Shown here: positions 1 to 10,939 of the stretch, piece by piece | Layout: the number at the start of each line of letters is the position of its first letter | Position numbering within the stretch: the first letter of the stretch is position 1 | Source of the DNA: Pseudomonas sp. KBW05 | GTDB lineage: Bacteria; Pseudomonadota; Gammaproteobacteria; Pseudomonadales; Pseudomonadaceae | NCBI RefSeq assembly: GCF_003852405.1 | Contig: NZ_QAJM01000003.1 | Location: 115,139 to 179,138 of the forward strand | Length of the DNA stretch: 64,000 nt | Direction: 5' to 3' | Made by a program: the position numbers and the translations under genes | Notes under the pieces: model-generated | The model's database searches: none | What the model saw: the letters and a program-made list of their open reading frames with translations, nothing else | Told to the model about the DNA's origin: nothing

Positions 1-494
1 AAAAGATGGTCAGCGAAGGCACCTTTCGCGAAGACCTGTTCTACCGCCTCAACGTGCTCAACGTCGAAGTGCCACCGCTGCGTCAACGCGGCCAGGACAT
101 CCTGCTGCTGGCGCGTTACTTCATGCAACAGGCCTGCGCGCAGATCCAGCGCCCAGTCTGCCGCCTTGCGCCGGGCACCTACCCGGCGCTGTTGGGCAAC
201 CGCTGGCCGGGCAACGTGCGCCAGTTGCAGAACGTGATCTTCCGCGCCGCCGCCATCTGCGAAAGCAGCCTGGTGGACATCGGCGACCTCGACATCGCCG
301 GCACGTCGGTCGCGCGCCAGAGTGACAACGAAGTCGACAGCCTGGAACAGGCGGTGGAAGATTTCGAGCGCAGCCTGCTGGAGAAGCTTTACAGCAGCTA
401 TCCCTCGACTCGGCAATTGGCCAGCCGGTTGCAGACCTCGCACACCGCGATTGCCCATCGCCTGCGCAAATACGGCATCCCCAACAAACCTTAA
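1..494 (+). CDS. gcsR: TyrR-like sigma54 enhancer-binding regulator, C-terminal part (GcsR type)
   Basis: The gene enters from outside the window; only about the last 163 codons are present. What is seen is the end of an AAA+ domain (FREDLFYRLNV, then WPGNVRQLQN) followed by a short acidic linker and a C-terminal helix-turn-helix of TyrR/PhhR type (STRQLASRLQTSHTAIAHRL). Family knowledge: proteins of this type activate sigma54 promoters, and in P. aeruginosa the TyrR-like GcsR, encoded next to the glycine-cleavage operon, responds to glycine. Here the gene is followed by three 18-bp palindromes, a sigma54 promoter and gcvH, so the same role is inferred. The N-terminal ligand-sensing domains cannot be seen, so a general TyrR/PhhR identity cannot be excluded from the protein alone. 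Confidence 0.85.
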   Translation, partial: KMVSEGTFREDLFYRLNVLNVEVPPLRQRGQDILLLARYFMQQACAQIQRPVCRLAPGTYPALLGNRWPGNVRQLQNVIFRAAAICESSLVDIGDLDIAGTSVARQSDNEVDSLEQAVEDFERSLLEKLYSSYPSTRQLASRLQTSHTAIAHRLRKYGIPNKP

Positions 495-513
495 CTGATA
501 AAACGCAGGTCAA

Positions 514-606
514 AATGTGGGAGCGGGCTTGCTCGCGAATGCGGTGTATCAGTCAGAGATGTATTCACTGACCCACCGCTTTCGCGAGCAAGCCCGCTCC
601 CACATT
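514..606. repeat. REP doublet (REPIN), family A
   Basis: Two copies of a REP sequence with core GAGCGGGCTTGCTCGCGA face each other; arms at about 514-546 and 573-606 can pair into one long hairpin. It lies between the regulator stop codon and the operator region. REPINs are non-autonomous elements moved by RAYT transposases; no RAYT gene is in this window. Related copies lie at 4144-4250, 8048-8141 and 54236-54314. Confidence 0.9.
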
Positions 607-645
607 GGACTGCATTCCAGTTTTTGGTCCAGGAACGACATCGAC

Positions 646-763
646 TGTACTGAAAGCGCTACAGCGTAACGATATCGCTACAACCCTGTTTTTTGCGTGC
701 CATGCAAGGCTTTGATCCACATAGGCTTTTTTTCCTGCGCCCAACTGTAGCGAAATCGCTACA
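646..763 (+). promoter_or_regulatory. Three 18-bp palindromic operator-like sites (GcsR-type) upstream of gcvH
   Basis: Three sites share the layout 7 bp-N4-7 bp: TGTACTGAAAGCGCTACA at 646-663, CGTAACGATATCGCTACA at 665-682 and TGTAGCGAAATCGCTACA at 746-763 (a perfect palindrome). The right half CGCTACA is identical in all three. The layout matches the TGTAACG-N4-CGTTCCG repeats known for GcsR in P. aeruginosa. They lie about 65-180 bp upstream of the sigma54 promoter, a normal distance for enhancer sites. Binding by the adjacent regulator is inferred. Confidence 0.75.
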
Positions 764-826
764 GTCGTATTGCATAACGCTATAACCATTTTTATTAACT
801 TGTTGATTTATAACGATTTAATAACC

Positions 827-844
827 TTGGCCGCGATCTTGCTA
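827..844 (+). promoter_or_regulatory. sigma54 (-24/-12) promoter of the gcv operon
   Basis: TTGGCCGCGATCTTGCTA has the invariant GG (829-830) and GC (841-842) separated by exactly 10 bases, as sigma54 promoters require. Transcription should begin near 853-855, leaving a short leader of about 45 bases before gcvH. A gene for a sigma54 activator lies directly upstream. Confidence 0.85.
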
Positions 845-897
845 AGCAACTCCCCATTATTCCGTCCACCAGACGAATCTGGCCCCGAGGAGTTTCC

Positions 898-1281
898 ATG
901 AGCGAGTTGCGTTTCACTGAAGATCACGAATGGCTGCGCGCCGAAGCTGACGGCAGCGTCACCGTGGGTATCACCGCTTTCGCACAGAACGCGCTGGGTG
1001 ATGTGGTTTTCGTGCAACTGCCGGAGTTGCAGGCCTACGACAAGGGCGCCGAAGCGTCCACCGTGGAGTCGGTCAAGGCCGCCAGCGGCGTGTACATGCC
1101 GCTGACGGGCGAAGTGTTGGAAGTGAACGACAAGTTGAGCGACAGCCCGGAACTGGTCAACGAAGACCCGATGGGCGAAGGCTGGTTCTTCCGCTTTAAA
1201 CCGGCCGATGCCGACGCGGTAGCTAAACTGTTGGATCAGGACGCGTACGACCGCCTGATCAAAGCCAACGCTGAAGCTTGA
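898..1281 (+). CDS. gcvH: Glycine cleavage system H protein
   Basis: Lipoyl carrier protein of the glycine cleavage system; its lipoyl arm shuttles the aminomethyl group between the P, T and L proteins in the cytoplasm. The 127-residue length is typical. Lipoyl-lysine is K60 in the motif ESVKAAS. The start ATG at 898 follows a clear GAGGAG at 887-892. It is the first gene of the operon and is followed after 10 bp by gcvP. In P. aeruginosa this sigma54-driven copy is the second, inducible set (gcvH2), so this strain may have another gcvH elsewhere; that is inference. Confidence 0.95.
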   Translation: MSELRFTEDHEWLRAEADGSVTVGITAFAQNALGDVVFVQLPELQAYDKGAEASTVESVKAASGVYMPLTGEVLEVNDKLSDSPELVNEDPMGEGWFFRFKPADADAVAKLLDQDAYDRLIKANAEA

Positions 1282-1291
1282 GGAGCGCGCA

Positions 1292-4129
1292 ATGACCGTT
1301 CAACTGACCACCGCCAACGAATTCATCGCCCGCCACATCGGCCCGCGCCAGGAAGATGAGCAGCAGATGCTCGCCAGCCTGGGTTTTGACTCCCTGGAAG
1401 CCCTGAGCGCCAGCGTGATCCCGGAAAGCATCAAGGGTACCAGCGTGCTCGGCCTGGAAGACGGCCTGAGCGAAGCCGAGGCCCTGGCCAAGATCAAGGC
1501 CATCGCCGGCAAGAACCAGCTGTTCAAGACCTACATCGGCCAGGGCTACTACAACTGCCACACCCCGTCGCCGATCCTGCGCAACCTCCTGGAAAACCCG
1601 GCCTGGTACACCGCCTACACGCCGTATCAACCAGAAATTTCCCAAGGCCGCCTGGAAGCGCTGCTGAACTTCCAGACCCTGATCAGCGACCTCACCGGCC
1701 TGCCGATCGCCAACGCCTCCCTGCTCGACGAAGCCACCGCCGCCGCCGAAGCCATGACCTTCTGCAAGCGCCTGAGCAAGAACAAGGGCAGCAACGCCTT
1801 CTTCGCCTCGATCCACAGCCACCCGCAAACCCTCGACGTGCTGCGCACCCGTGCCGAGCCTCTGGGGATTGAAGTCGTGGTCGGCGATGAGCGCGAGCTG
1901 AGCGACGTCAGCCCGTTCTTCGGCGCCCTGCTGCAATACCCGGCCAGCAACGGTGACGTGTTCGACTACCGCGCACTGACCGAGCGTTTCCACGCCGCCA
2001 ACGCCTTGGTAGCCGTGGCCGCCGACCTGCTGGCCCTGACCCTGCTGACCCCACCGGGTGAATTCGGTGCCGACGTGGCCATCGGCAGCGCGCAACGCTT
2101 CGGCGTGCCGCTGGGCTTTGGTGGCCCGCATGCGGCGTACTTCTCCACCAAGGATGCGTTCAAGCGCGATATGCCCGGCCGCCTGGTCGGTGTGTCGGTG
2201 GACCGTTTCGGCAAGCCGGCCCTGCGCCTGGCCATGCAGACCCGCGAGCAACATATCCGCCGCGAGAAAGCCACGTCGAACATCTGCACCGCCCAGGTAC
2301 TGCTGGCCAACATCGCCAGCATGTACGCCGTCTACCACGGCCCCAAAGGCCTGACCCAGATCGCCCAGCGCGTGCACCAGCTGACCGCGATCCTGGCCAA
2401 CGGCCTGACCACCCTGGGCCTGAAGGTCGAGCAGCAGAACTTCTTCGACACCATCACCCTCAACACCGGCGCCCACACCGCCGCTCTGCACGACAAGGCC
2501 CGCGCCCAGCGCATCAACCTGCGTGTGGTAGACGGCGAGCGTCTGGGCGTTTCCGTGGATGAAACCACCACCCAGGCTGATATCGAAACCCTGTGGTCGA
2601 TCTTCGCCGAAGGCAAGGCACTGCCCGCCTTCGCCGAGACTGAAAGCACCCTGCCCGCCGCGCTGCTGCGCCAGTCGCCCGTGCTCAGCCACCCGGTGTT
2701 CAACCGTTATCACTCGGAAACCGAGCTGATGCGCTACCTGCGCAAGCTGGCCGACAAGGACCTGGCGCTGGACCGCACCATGATCCCGCTGGGCTCCTGC
2801 ACCATGAAGCTCAACGCCGCCAGCGAAATGATCCCGGTGACCTGGGCCGAGTTCGGCGCCTTGCACCCGTTCGCCCCGGCCGAGCAAAGCGCCGGCTACC
2901 TGGAGCTGACCAGCGACCTGGAAGCCATGCTCTGCGCAGCCACCGGCTACGACGCGATCTCCCTGCAACCAAACGCCGGTTCCCAGGGTGAGTACGCCGG
3001 TTTGCTGGCGATCCGCGCTTACCACCAGAGCCGTGGCGATGAGCGCCGCGACATCTGCCTGATCCCATCGTCGGCCCACGGCACCAACCCAGCGACCGCC
3101 AACATGGCCGGTATGCGCGTGGTGGTCACCGCGTGCGACGCCCGTGGCAACGTCGATATCGAAGACCTGCGCGCCAAGGCCATCGAGCACCGCGAGCACC
3201 TCGCCGCGTTGATGATCACCTACCCGTCCACCCACGGCGTGTTCGAAGAAGGTATCCGCGAAATCTGCGGGATCATCCACGACAACGGCGGCCAGGTGTA
3301 CATCGACGGCGCCAACATGAACGCCATGGTCGGCCTGTGCGCACCGGGCAAGTTCGGCGGCGACGTGTCCCACCTGAACCTGCACAAGACCTTCTGCATC
3401 CCCCACGGAGGCGGCGGCCCGGGCGTTGGCCCGATTGGCGTCAAATCGCACCTCACGCCGTTCCTGCCGGGCCACGCGGCCATGGAACGCAAGGAAGGCG
3501 CGGTGTGCGCGGCGCCGTTTGGCAGCGCGAGCATTTTGCCGATCACCTGGATGTACATCAGCATGATGGGCGGCGCAGGCCTCAAGCGCGCTTCGCAGTT
3601 GGCGATCCTGAATGCCAACTACATTTCCCGTCGCCTCGAAGAGCACTACCCCGTGCTCTACACCGGCAGCAACGGCCTGGTGGCGCACGAATGCATCCTC
3701 GATCTGCGCCCACTGAAAGACAGCAGCGGCATCAGCGTGGATGACGTGGCCAAGCGTTTGATCGACTTCGGTTTCCACGCGCCGACCATGTCGTTCCCGG
3801 TGGCCGGCACCTTGATGATCGAGCCGACCGAAAGCGAATCCAAGGAAGAACTGGACCGCTTCTGCAATGCGATGATCGCGATCCGCGAAGAAATCCGCGC
3901 GGTGGAAAACGGCACGCTGGACAAGGACGACAACCCGCTGAAAAACGCGCCACACACCGCCGCTGAACTGGTGAGCGAGTGGACCCACCCGTACACCCGC
4001 GAGCAGGCGGTGTACCCGGTGCCGTCGTTGATCGAAGGCAAGTACTGGCCGCCGGTTGGGCGAGTGGACAACGTGTTTGGTGATCGCAATTTGGTGTGCG
4101 CCTGCCCTTCAATCGAGAGCTACGCATAA
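1292..4129 (+). CDS. gcvP: Glycine dehydrogenase (decarboxylating), P protein
   Basis: PLP-dependent P protein that decarboxylates glycine and passes the aminomethyl group to lipoyl-GcvH. At 945 residues it is the full-length fused form found in proteobacteria (N-terminal and C-terminal halves in one chain). The PLP lysine is K699 in [15 protein letters not shown]. The start is supported by GAGGAG overlapping the gcvH stop. In P. aeruginosa the next gene is glyA2; here gcvP is followed directly by a REP doublet and sdaA, so the serine hydroxymethyltransferase gene is missing from this operon. Confidence 0.97.
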   Translation: MTVQLTTANEFIARHIGPRQEDEQQMLASLGFDSLEALSASVIPESIKGTSVLGLEDGLSEAEALAKIKAIAGKNQLFKTYIGQGYYNCHTPSPILRNLLENPAWYTAYTPYQPEISQGRLEALLNFQTLISDLTGLPIANASLLDEATAAAEAMTFCKRLSKNKGSNAFFASIHSHPQTLDVLRTRAEPLGIEVVVGDERELSDVSPFFGALLQYPASNGDVFDYRALTERFHAANALVAVAADLLALTLLTPPGEFGADVAIGSAQRFGVPLGFGGPHAAYFSTKDAFKRDMPGRLVGVSVDRFGKPALRLAMQTREQHIRREKATSNICTAQVLLANIASMYAVYHGPKGLTQIAQRVHQLTAILANGLTTLGLKVEQQNFFDTITLNTGAHTAALHDKARAQRINLRVVDGERLGVSVDETTTQADIETLWSIFAEGKALPAFAETESTLPAALLRQSPVLSHPVFNRYHSETELMRYLRKLADKDLALDRTMIPLGSCTMKLNAASEMIPVTWAEFGALHPFAPAEQSAGYLELTSDLEAMLCAATGYDAISLQPNAGSQGEYAGLLAIRAYHQSRGDERRDICLIPSSAHGTNPATANMAGMRVVVTACDARGNVDIEDLRAKAIEHREHLAALMITYPSTHGVFEEGIREICGIIHDNGGQVYIDGANMNAMVGLCAPGKFGGDVSHLNLHKTFCIPHGGGGPGVGPIGVKSHLTPFLPGHAAMERKEGAVCAAPFGSASILPITWMYISMMGGAGLKRASQLAILNANYISRRLEEHYPVLYTGSNGLVAHECILDLRPLKDSSGISVDDVAKRLIDFGFHAPTMSFPVAGTLMIEPTESESKEELDRFCNAMIAIREEIRAVENGTLDKDDNPLKNAPHTAAELVSEWTHPYTREQAVYPVPSLIEGKYWPPVGRVDNVFGDRNLVCACPSIESYA

Positions 4130-4143
4130 CCTGAGGCTGTACT

Positions 4144-4250
4144 CGGTCAAAAATGTGGGAGCGGGCTTGCTCGCGAAAGCGGTGGGTCAATCACAGTTGT
4201 ATCAACTGACAGACCGCATTCGCGAGCAAGCCCGCTCCCACATTTGACCG
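4144..4250. repeat. REP doublet (REPIN), family A, inside the gcv operon
   Basis: A long inverted repeat built from two family A REP sequences, extended at both ends by CGGTCAAA/TTTGACCG. It occupies almost the whole gcvP-sdaA gap, the place where glyA sits in the P. aeruginosa operon. It could act as an mRNA-stabilising stem between cistrons; that is inference. Confidence 0.9.
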
Positions 4251-4291
4251 AGCCAGGCTTAGAAAAATAATAAGAAACCGGAGAACAACTC

Positions 4292-5668
<1,377 letters not shown>

Positions 5669-5707
5669 CGCCGCAAGGCGCGCCAGCACGTTTTTCAGGA
5701 GCTGAAC

Positions 5708-6832
<1,125 letters not shown>

Positions 6833-7224
6833 TTGACTGTTTCTATAAGTAACGCGGTTGCGTTAACGCGCACTAATTTGTAACGCAACCGCCATAAAAC
6901 AGTGCATTGACGATAGTCAATTTAATAGGGCACAACCTATAACAAGTGACCAACTCTATCGAATAAGCCGAATCCACCGAGGTGACAAAAGTGTCATAAA
7001 GCCGAGCAAACGCTGGGGTTTTGGCAGGGCTTGTATTTTCTCTATTAGTTGGCGTAGAGTTTGCCCACTGTGTTTGCATGGGTCGCATTGAACCAGGACC
7101 TGGGCAGTAGCTGAAGTAGTTGCGCTACAACCCGTTCGACGTCTTACTTTCCTGCAATCCAGCACCAGTACTCTTTCATGCGAAAGAGGCTGTCATTAAT
7201 TTTTAGCGTCAAGGAAATAAGAAA
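6833..7224 (+). promoter_or_regulatory. Intergenic region: gcv operon end hairpin and long leader of the cold-shock gene
   Basis: No gene is visible. A perfect 12-bp inverted repeat (GCGGTTGCGTTA at 6854-6865, TAACGCAACCGC at 6881-6892) with a 15-base loop follows gcvT; there is no T-run, so it may be an mRNA 3' stem rather than an intrinsic terminator. The rest is AT-rich compared with its surroundings and probably holds the promoter and long 5' leader that cold-shock genes usually have. The exact promoter could not be fixed. Confidence 0.5.
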
Positions 7225-7443
7225 ATGTCGGATAGCAAACGTCAGAGCGGCACCGTCAAGTGGTTTAACGACGAAAAAGGGTTTGGTTTTATCACTCCAG
7301 AAAGCGGCCCGGATCTGTTCGTGCATTTCCGCGCTATTCAAGGCAACGGCTTCAAGAGCCTGAAAGAAGGCCAGAAAGTGACCTTCGTTTCGGTCCAAGG
7401 CCAAAAAGGCCTGCAAGCAGACGAAGTACAAGCAGAAGGCTGA
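7225..7443 (+). CDS. Cold-shock protein, CspA/CapB family
   Basis: A 72-residue single cold-shock domain that binds single-stranded RNA and DNA. RNP1 (KGFGFI, residues about 19-24) and RNP2 (LFVHF, about 31-35) are intact. The sequence is close to CapB of Pseudomonas. The start follows AAGGAA. A strong terminator lies 14 bp after the stop, so it is monocistronic. A second protein with the same domain, fused to membrane segments, is at 45502-46104. Confidence 0.93.
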   Translation: MSDSKRQSGTVKWFNDEKGFGFITPESGPDLFVHFRAIQGNGFKSLKEGQKVTFVSVQGQKGLQADEVQAEG

Positions 7444-7456
7444 TCCTTCCTGCGAC

Positions 7457-7490
7457 AAAAAGCCCCTGACATGACATCAGGGGCTTTTTT
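7457..7490 (+). terminator. Rho-independent terminator of the cold-shock gene
   Basis: AGCCCCTGA / TCAGGGGCT stem with a short loop followed by TTTTTT, directly after the cold-shock stop codon. Confidence 0.92.
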
Positions 7491-7537
7491 ATGGGCGTTA
7501 TTCCGTACTATGGGTTTTTTCTCCAGAGAGCCCCGCC

Positions 7538-8026
7538 ATGTCCAAATCCCTGCTGAGCCCCCAGGGCGAATTTCCCGCCGTTGGCCTGGGCCGTCGACTG
7601 GCAGCGATGTTCTATGACTTCTTGCTGTGCACCGCGCTGCTGATCGTCACCGCGTTTATCTACAAGCTGGTGTGGATGGCGTTTATCGGCGAAGCCAGGA
7701 TGCGCACCCTCACCGAATCCGGCGCGCTGGACGGCGACCCGTTGCTGTCAACGATTCTGTTGTTTGTGGTGTTTGGTTTCTTCGCCAAGTTCTGGACCCA
7801 TTCCGGGCAGACCCTGGGCATGCAGGTGTGGGGCGTGCGCGTGCAGAACGCAGATGGCTCGCGCATCAGCCTGTGGCAGGCGCTGCTGCGGTTTGTGGTG
7901 TCGATTGCGTCGTGGCTGTGCGTGGGGCTGGGGTTTTTCTGGTCGCTGTTTGATAAGCAAAAGCGCAGCTGGCATGACATCTATTCGGATACGCAGCTGG
8001 TGCGAATCCCGAAGCAAAAGAAATAA
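7538..8026 (+). CDS. RDD family integral membrane protein
   Basis: A 162-residue inner-membrane protein with three hydrophobic segments (about residues 25-50, 70-90 and 115-140) and the RDD signature near the start: GLGRRLAAMFYDFLL, with the arginine and aspartate that name the family. The stretch SGQTLGMQVWGVRVQNADG is typical of RDD proteins. Function is not established for this family; some members have been linked to transport. It stands alone between the cold-shock terminator and a REP doublet and is convergent with nadA. Confidence 0.85.
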   Translation: MSKSLLSPQGEFPAVGLGRRLAAMFYDFLLCTALLIVTAFIYKLVWMAFIGEARMRTLTESGALDGDPLLSTILLFVVFGFFAKFWTHSGQTLGMQVWGVRVQNADGSRISLWQALLRFVVSIASWLCVGLGFFWSLFDKQKRSWHDIYSDTQLVRIPKQKK

Positions 8027-8047
8027 TCACAGGCCAGTGAAAATCCA

Positions 8048-8141
8048 AATGTGGGAGCGGGCTTGCTCGCGAAGGCGGAGTGTCAGTCGCAGGATTCATT
8101 GACTGATACACCGCCTTCGCGAGCAAGCCCGCTCCCACATT
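8048..8141. repeat. REP doublet (REPIN), family A
   Basis: Two facing family A REP sequences separated by about 40 bases, in the gap between the convergent RDD gene and nadA. Typical REPIN position between convergent genes. Confidence 0.9.
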
Positions 8142-8162
8142 TTTCACCGAGTTCGCCTCAGG

Positions 8163-9221
8163 TCAGGCGTTGCCCGCCAACTTCAGCCGCGCCGCCTGGG
8201 TGAAATCCAGCATGCGCTTGAGCGGCCGCACCGCATGCGGAATCACCGACGGCTCGACAAAGATCTCATTACTACCCTCACGCAGGCACTGCAACGTACG
8301 CTCCAGCGTATTCATCGCCATCCACGGGCAATGCGCGCAACTGCGGCATGCCGCGCCGTTGCCGGCGGTGGGCGCTTCGACAAACACCTTGTCCGGGCAC
8401 AGCTGCTGCATCTTGTAGAAGATGCCGCGGTCGGTCGCCACGATGAACGTCTTGTTCGGCAAGCGCTGGGCGGCGGCGATCAGTTGGCTGGTGGAACCCA
8501 CGGCGTCCGCCAGTTCGATCACGGCGGTCGGTGATTCCGGGTGCACCAGGATCGCGGCGTCCGGGTACAGCGCCTTCATGTCTTCCAACTGCTTGGATTT
8601 GAACTCTTCGTGGACGATGCACGCACCGTCCCACAGCAGCATGTCGGCACCGGTCTGGCGCTGGATGTAGGTGCCCAGGTGCTTGTCCGGGCCCCAGATA
8701 ATGGTCTCGCCGTTGTCCATCAGGCTCTCGACGATTTCCAGCGCGCAGCTGGACGTCACCACCCAATCCGCGCGGGCTTTGACCGCTGCCGAAGTGTTGG
8801 CGTAGACCACCACCGTGCGCTCGGGATGCTGGTCGCAAAACGCGGAGAACTCGTCCACCGGGCAACCCAGGTCCAGGGAGCACGTGGCTTCCAGGGTCGG
8901 CATGAGGATGCGTTTTTCCGGGGTGAGGATCTTGGCCGTCTCGCCCATGAACCGCACGCCGGCGACCAGTACGGTCTTGGCCGGGTGGGCGGCGCCGAAG
9001 CGGGCCATTTCCAGGGAGTCGGAAACACAGCCACCGGTTTCTTCGGCCAGGGCCTGGATCACCGGGTCGCAGTAGAAGTGGGCAACCAGCACCGCGTCCT
9101 GAGCTTTAAGCTCGGCGGCGATGGCGGCGCGCAGGCTCGCCTCTTCTTCGGCGCTGAGGGCCTTGGGCTGCTTGGCGTCGAGGTGGGCTTGAACCAGAAG
9201 GCGTTCGGAAATTTGCGTCAT
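8163..9221 (-). CDS. nadA: Quinolinate synthase A
   Basis: 4Fe-4S enzyme of NAD biosynthesis that condenses iminoaspartate with dihydroxyacetone phosphate to quinolinate. The three cluster cysteines are in place: C114 (EATCSLDLG), C201 (DGACIVHEE) and C298 in CRSCAHC (292-298). The reading frame stays open 34 codons further upstream, but the family begins at MTQISERLL, so I place the start at 9221 (352 residues). The ribosome binding site is weak. It is transcribed alone and converges with the RDD gene. Confidence 0.96.
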   Translation of the reverse strand: MTQISERLLVQAHLDAKQPKALSAEEEASLRAAIAAELKAQDAVLVAHFYCDPVIQALAEETGGCVSDSLEMARFGAAHPAKTVLVAGVRFMGETAKILTPEKRILMPTLEATCSLDLGCPVDEFSAFCDQHPERTVVVYANTSAAVKARADWVVTSSCALEIVESLMDNGETIIWGPDKHLGTYIQRQTGADMLLWDGACIVHEEFKSKQLEDMKALYPDAAILVHPESPTAVIELADAVGSTSQLIAAAQRLPNKTFIVATDRGIFYKMQQLCPDKVFVEAPTAGNGAACRSCAHCPWMAMNTLERTLQCLREGSNEIFVEPSVIPHAVRPLKRMLDFTQAARLKLAGNA

Positions 9222-9411
9222 GTTCGCAAGACCTGCAGGCGCAGTAGCGCGAAAGTCGAGTGTACCACCGGCTCTGGAGCCCTTCGGGCGCCGCCGGACG
9301 AAGTGTTTTTGTTCATCAAGCACGGGTGAAACAGAAGCTGCGCAAGGCTACAGAATATCCAATCGTTTCAAAAGCCAAATCTGGTATCCAGCGGCACGCC
9401 CGTCGGGCAAA

Positions 9412-9448
9412 AAAAACGGCAAGGCCCCGTGATGGGCCTTGCCGTTTT
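9412..9448 (-). terminator. Terminator of the FadL-like gene
   Basis: Stem AAAACGGCAAGGCCC / GGGCCTTGCCGTTTT with a run of A on the left side, i.e. a T-run when read on the minus strand, 15 bp past the stop codon. The symmetrical stem could also stop transcription from the other side. Confidence 0.9.
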
Positions 9449-9462
9449 CATGTTGGCACCGG

Positions 9463-10749
9463 TCAGAAGCGGTAAGTGACCGAACCCCCAAAGCCGTTGG
9501 CGCTGTTTTCGTACTTGGCGTCGTAGGTCAGTTGCAACTGAGGGTTGTTGTCGCGCACCTTGATCGGCTCCTCCTTCAGGTAGGAATAGGCCACGTCAAA
9601 GGTCAGGTTATCCACCGGCGTCCAGCCGGCACCCAGGCTGAATACGGTGCGGTCGCCCGTCGGAATGCGCACGGAACGATCGGTGTTGTTGGTCGGCGTC
9701 TGGTCCACGGAGAAGCCCGTGCGCAGCACCAGTTGATTGTTGAGCTGGTATGACAGGCCGATCGCGTGGGACCAGGTGTCATGCCAGTGCTGTTCTTCGG
9801 TGATGGAATCCAGGCCGGCCAGCTCAGTGGTAATGTCGGACACGCCGGTGTTGTTCACCGTGATCTTCTTCAACTGGCTCCAACGGGTGTAGGTGCTGCC
9901 CACGTAGAGTGTCAGAGCATCCGTCAATTGGTGGGTGACCGAGAAGTCCACGGAGGATGGCGTGGTGACGTTCAGCTTGGCGTCATACTTCTGCGGCCCA
10001 CCGTCCAGCAGGTCGGACAGCACACCCGAAGCGTTGGTATGGCCGCTCAGGTGATAGACCACTTGCGAATGGTAGGTGACGCCAACACGAGTAGTGTCCA
10101 GGGCCTGCACCAGAATACCGGCGTTAAAGCCCATCGCGGTGTCATCGCCCTTGATCTTGGCCGTTTCCGTGCCCAGGCCAAACGCAGGCACCTTGGAGTC
10201 CAACTCCCCGCTGATTTTGTTGAAGGTCGGGCCGAAACCTACCGAAACCTTGTCGTTGAACGCATAGCTGACCGTCGGTTGCACGGTGATGACCTGAACC
10301 TTGCTCTTATTGCCAAAGCCATTGCCTTGGAAGCTGTGTTCATAGTCAGTCACCAGGCCAAACGGTGCGTAGACCCCCAGGCCAAACGCCCAGTGCTCGT
10401 CGATCGGCGTCACCAGGTAACCCATCGGCACGGCAATGCCGGGGACCATGTCGCCTTTGTTGGTACCTGGGTTGTCGGCGCCACCCTGGGAGGAACTGGC
10501 GTCCTTGATGTTGGATTTGGCATCGAGGTAGGTCGCGCCGATGCTCACTTCATTCTGTTTGATGCGAGCCATACCGGCCGGGTTGCCGAACACTGTACTG
10601 GCGTCGTCGGCCGAGGAAGAGCGACCGGCGTAGCCTGTACCCATTGAACTGATGCTTTGTTCATTGAGCGCAAAACCACCGGCGAACAGCGGTGTGGAGG
10701 CAAGCGAAATGGCAAGCGCCAAAGCGCTTTTAAGAGTTTTTTTATTCAT
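9463..10749 (-). CDS. FadL-family outer-membrane protein
   Basis: Outer-membrane beta-barrel of the FadL family, which moves long-chain fatty acids and other hydrophobic compounds through the outer membrane. The 428-residue precursor has a signal peptide (about residues 1-23, ending ...TPLFA), then the family start GGFALNEQSISSMGTGYAG and the NPAGMARI segment that forms the N-terminal hatch. It ends in phenylalanine, as outer-membrane barrels do. It has its own terminator and is not coupled to the biosynthetic locus upstream, from which it is separated by 190 bp. Confidence 0.9.
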   Translation of the reverse strand: MNKKTLKSALALAISLASTPLFAGGFALNEQSISSMGTGYAGRSSSADDASTVFGNPAGMARIKQNEVSIGATYLDAKSNIKDASSSQGGADNPGTNKGDMVPGIAVPMGYLVTPIDEHWAFGLGVYAPFGLVTDYEHSFQGNGFGNKSKVQVITVQPTVSYAFNDKVSVGFGPTFNKISGELDSKVPAFGLGTETAKIKGDDTAMGFNAGILVQALDTTRVGVTYHSQVVYHLSGHTNASGVLSDLLDGGPQKYDAKLNVTTPSSVDFSVTHQLTDALTLYVGSTYTRWSQLKKITVNNTGVSDITTELAGLDSITEEQHWHDTWSHAIGLSYQLNNQLVLRTGFSVDQTPTNNTDRSVRIPTGDRTVFSLGAGWTPVDNLTFDVAYSYLKEEPIKVRDNNPQLQLTYDAKYENSANGFGGSVTYRF

Positions 10750-10939
10750 TATTAGGACTCGAATTGTTGGGCAGCGGTGAGAAAACTACCAACGTTCGAG
10801 CGGAGCAATTATGAAGAGTTTTTCATGCGCAAGATTGTCGGACAATCCTATCCATTTCAAAGACTTTGCCCGATTTATCGCTTCTTTTTATGACTTTTTA
10901 ACCTGATCGTGACCCGCTGGTTTCTGGGCCGACGGGGGC

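Noticed and set aside
766-783. A fourth 18-bp operator site near the gcv promoter
   Set aside because: CGTATTGCATAACGCTAT only partly resembles the other three; its right half is shifted by one base.
1259-3988. A 909-codon open frame on the minus strand opposite gcvP, and a 1016-codon frame opposite secA (56306-59356)
   Set aside because: Both are mirror frames of strongly coding genes in GC-rich DNA; their products are Gly/His/Val-rich and lack any domain, while the other strand encodes unmistakable GcvP and SecA.
6854-6892. Intrinsic terminator after gcvT
   Set aside because: The stem is perfect but lacks a T-run and has a 15-base loop, so it was listed only as a hairpin in the intergenic entry.
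9222-9323. N-terminal extension of nadA
   Set aside because: The extra 34 codons have no similarity to the family and the known NadA start MTQISERLL is internal to the frame.
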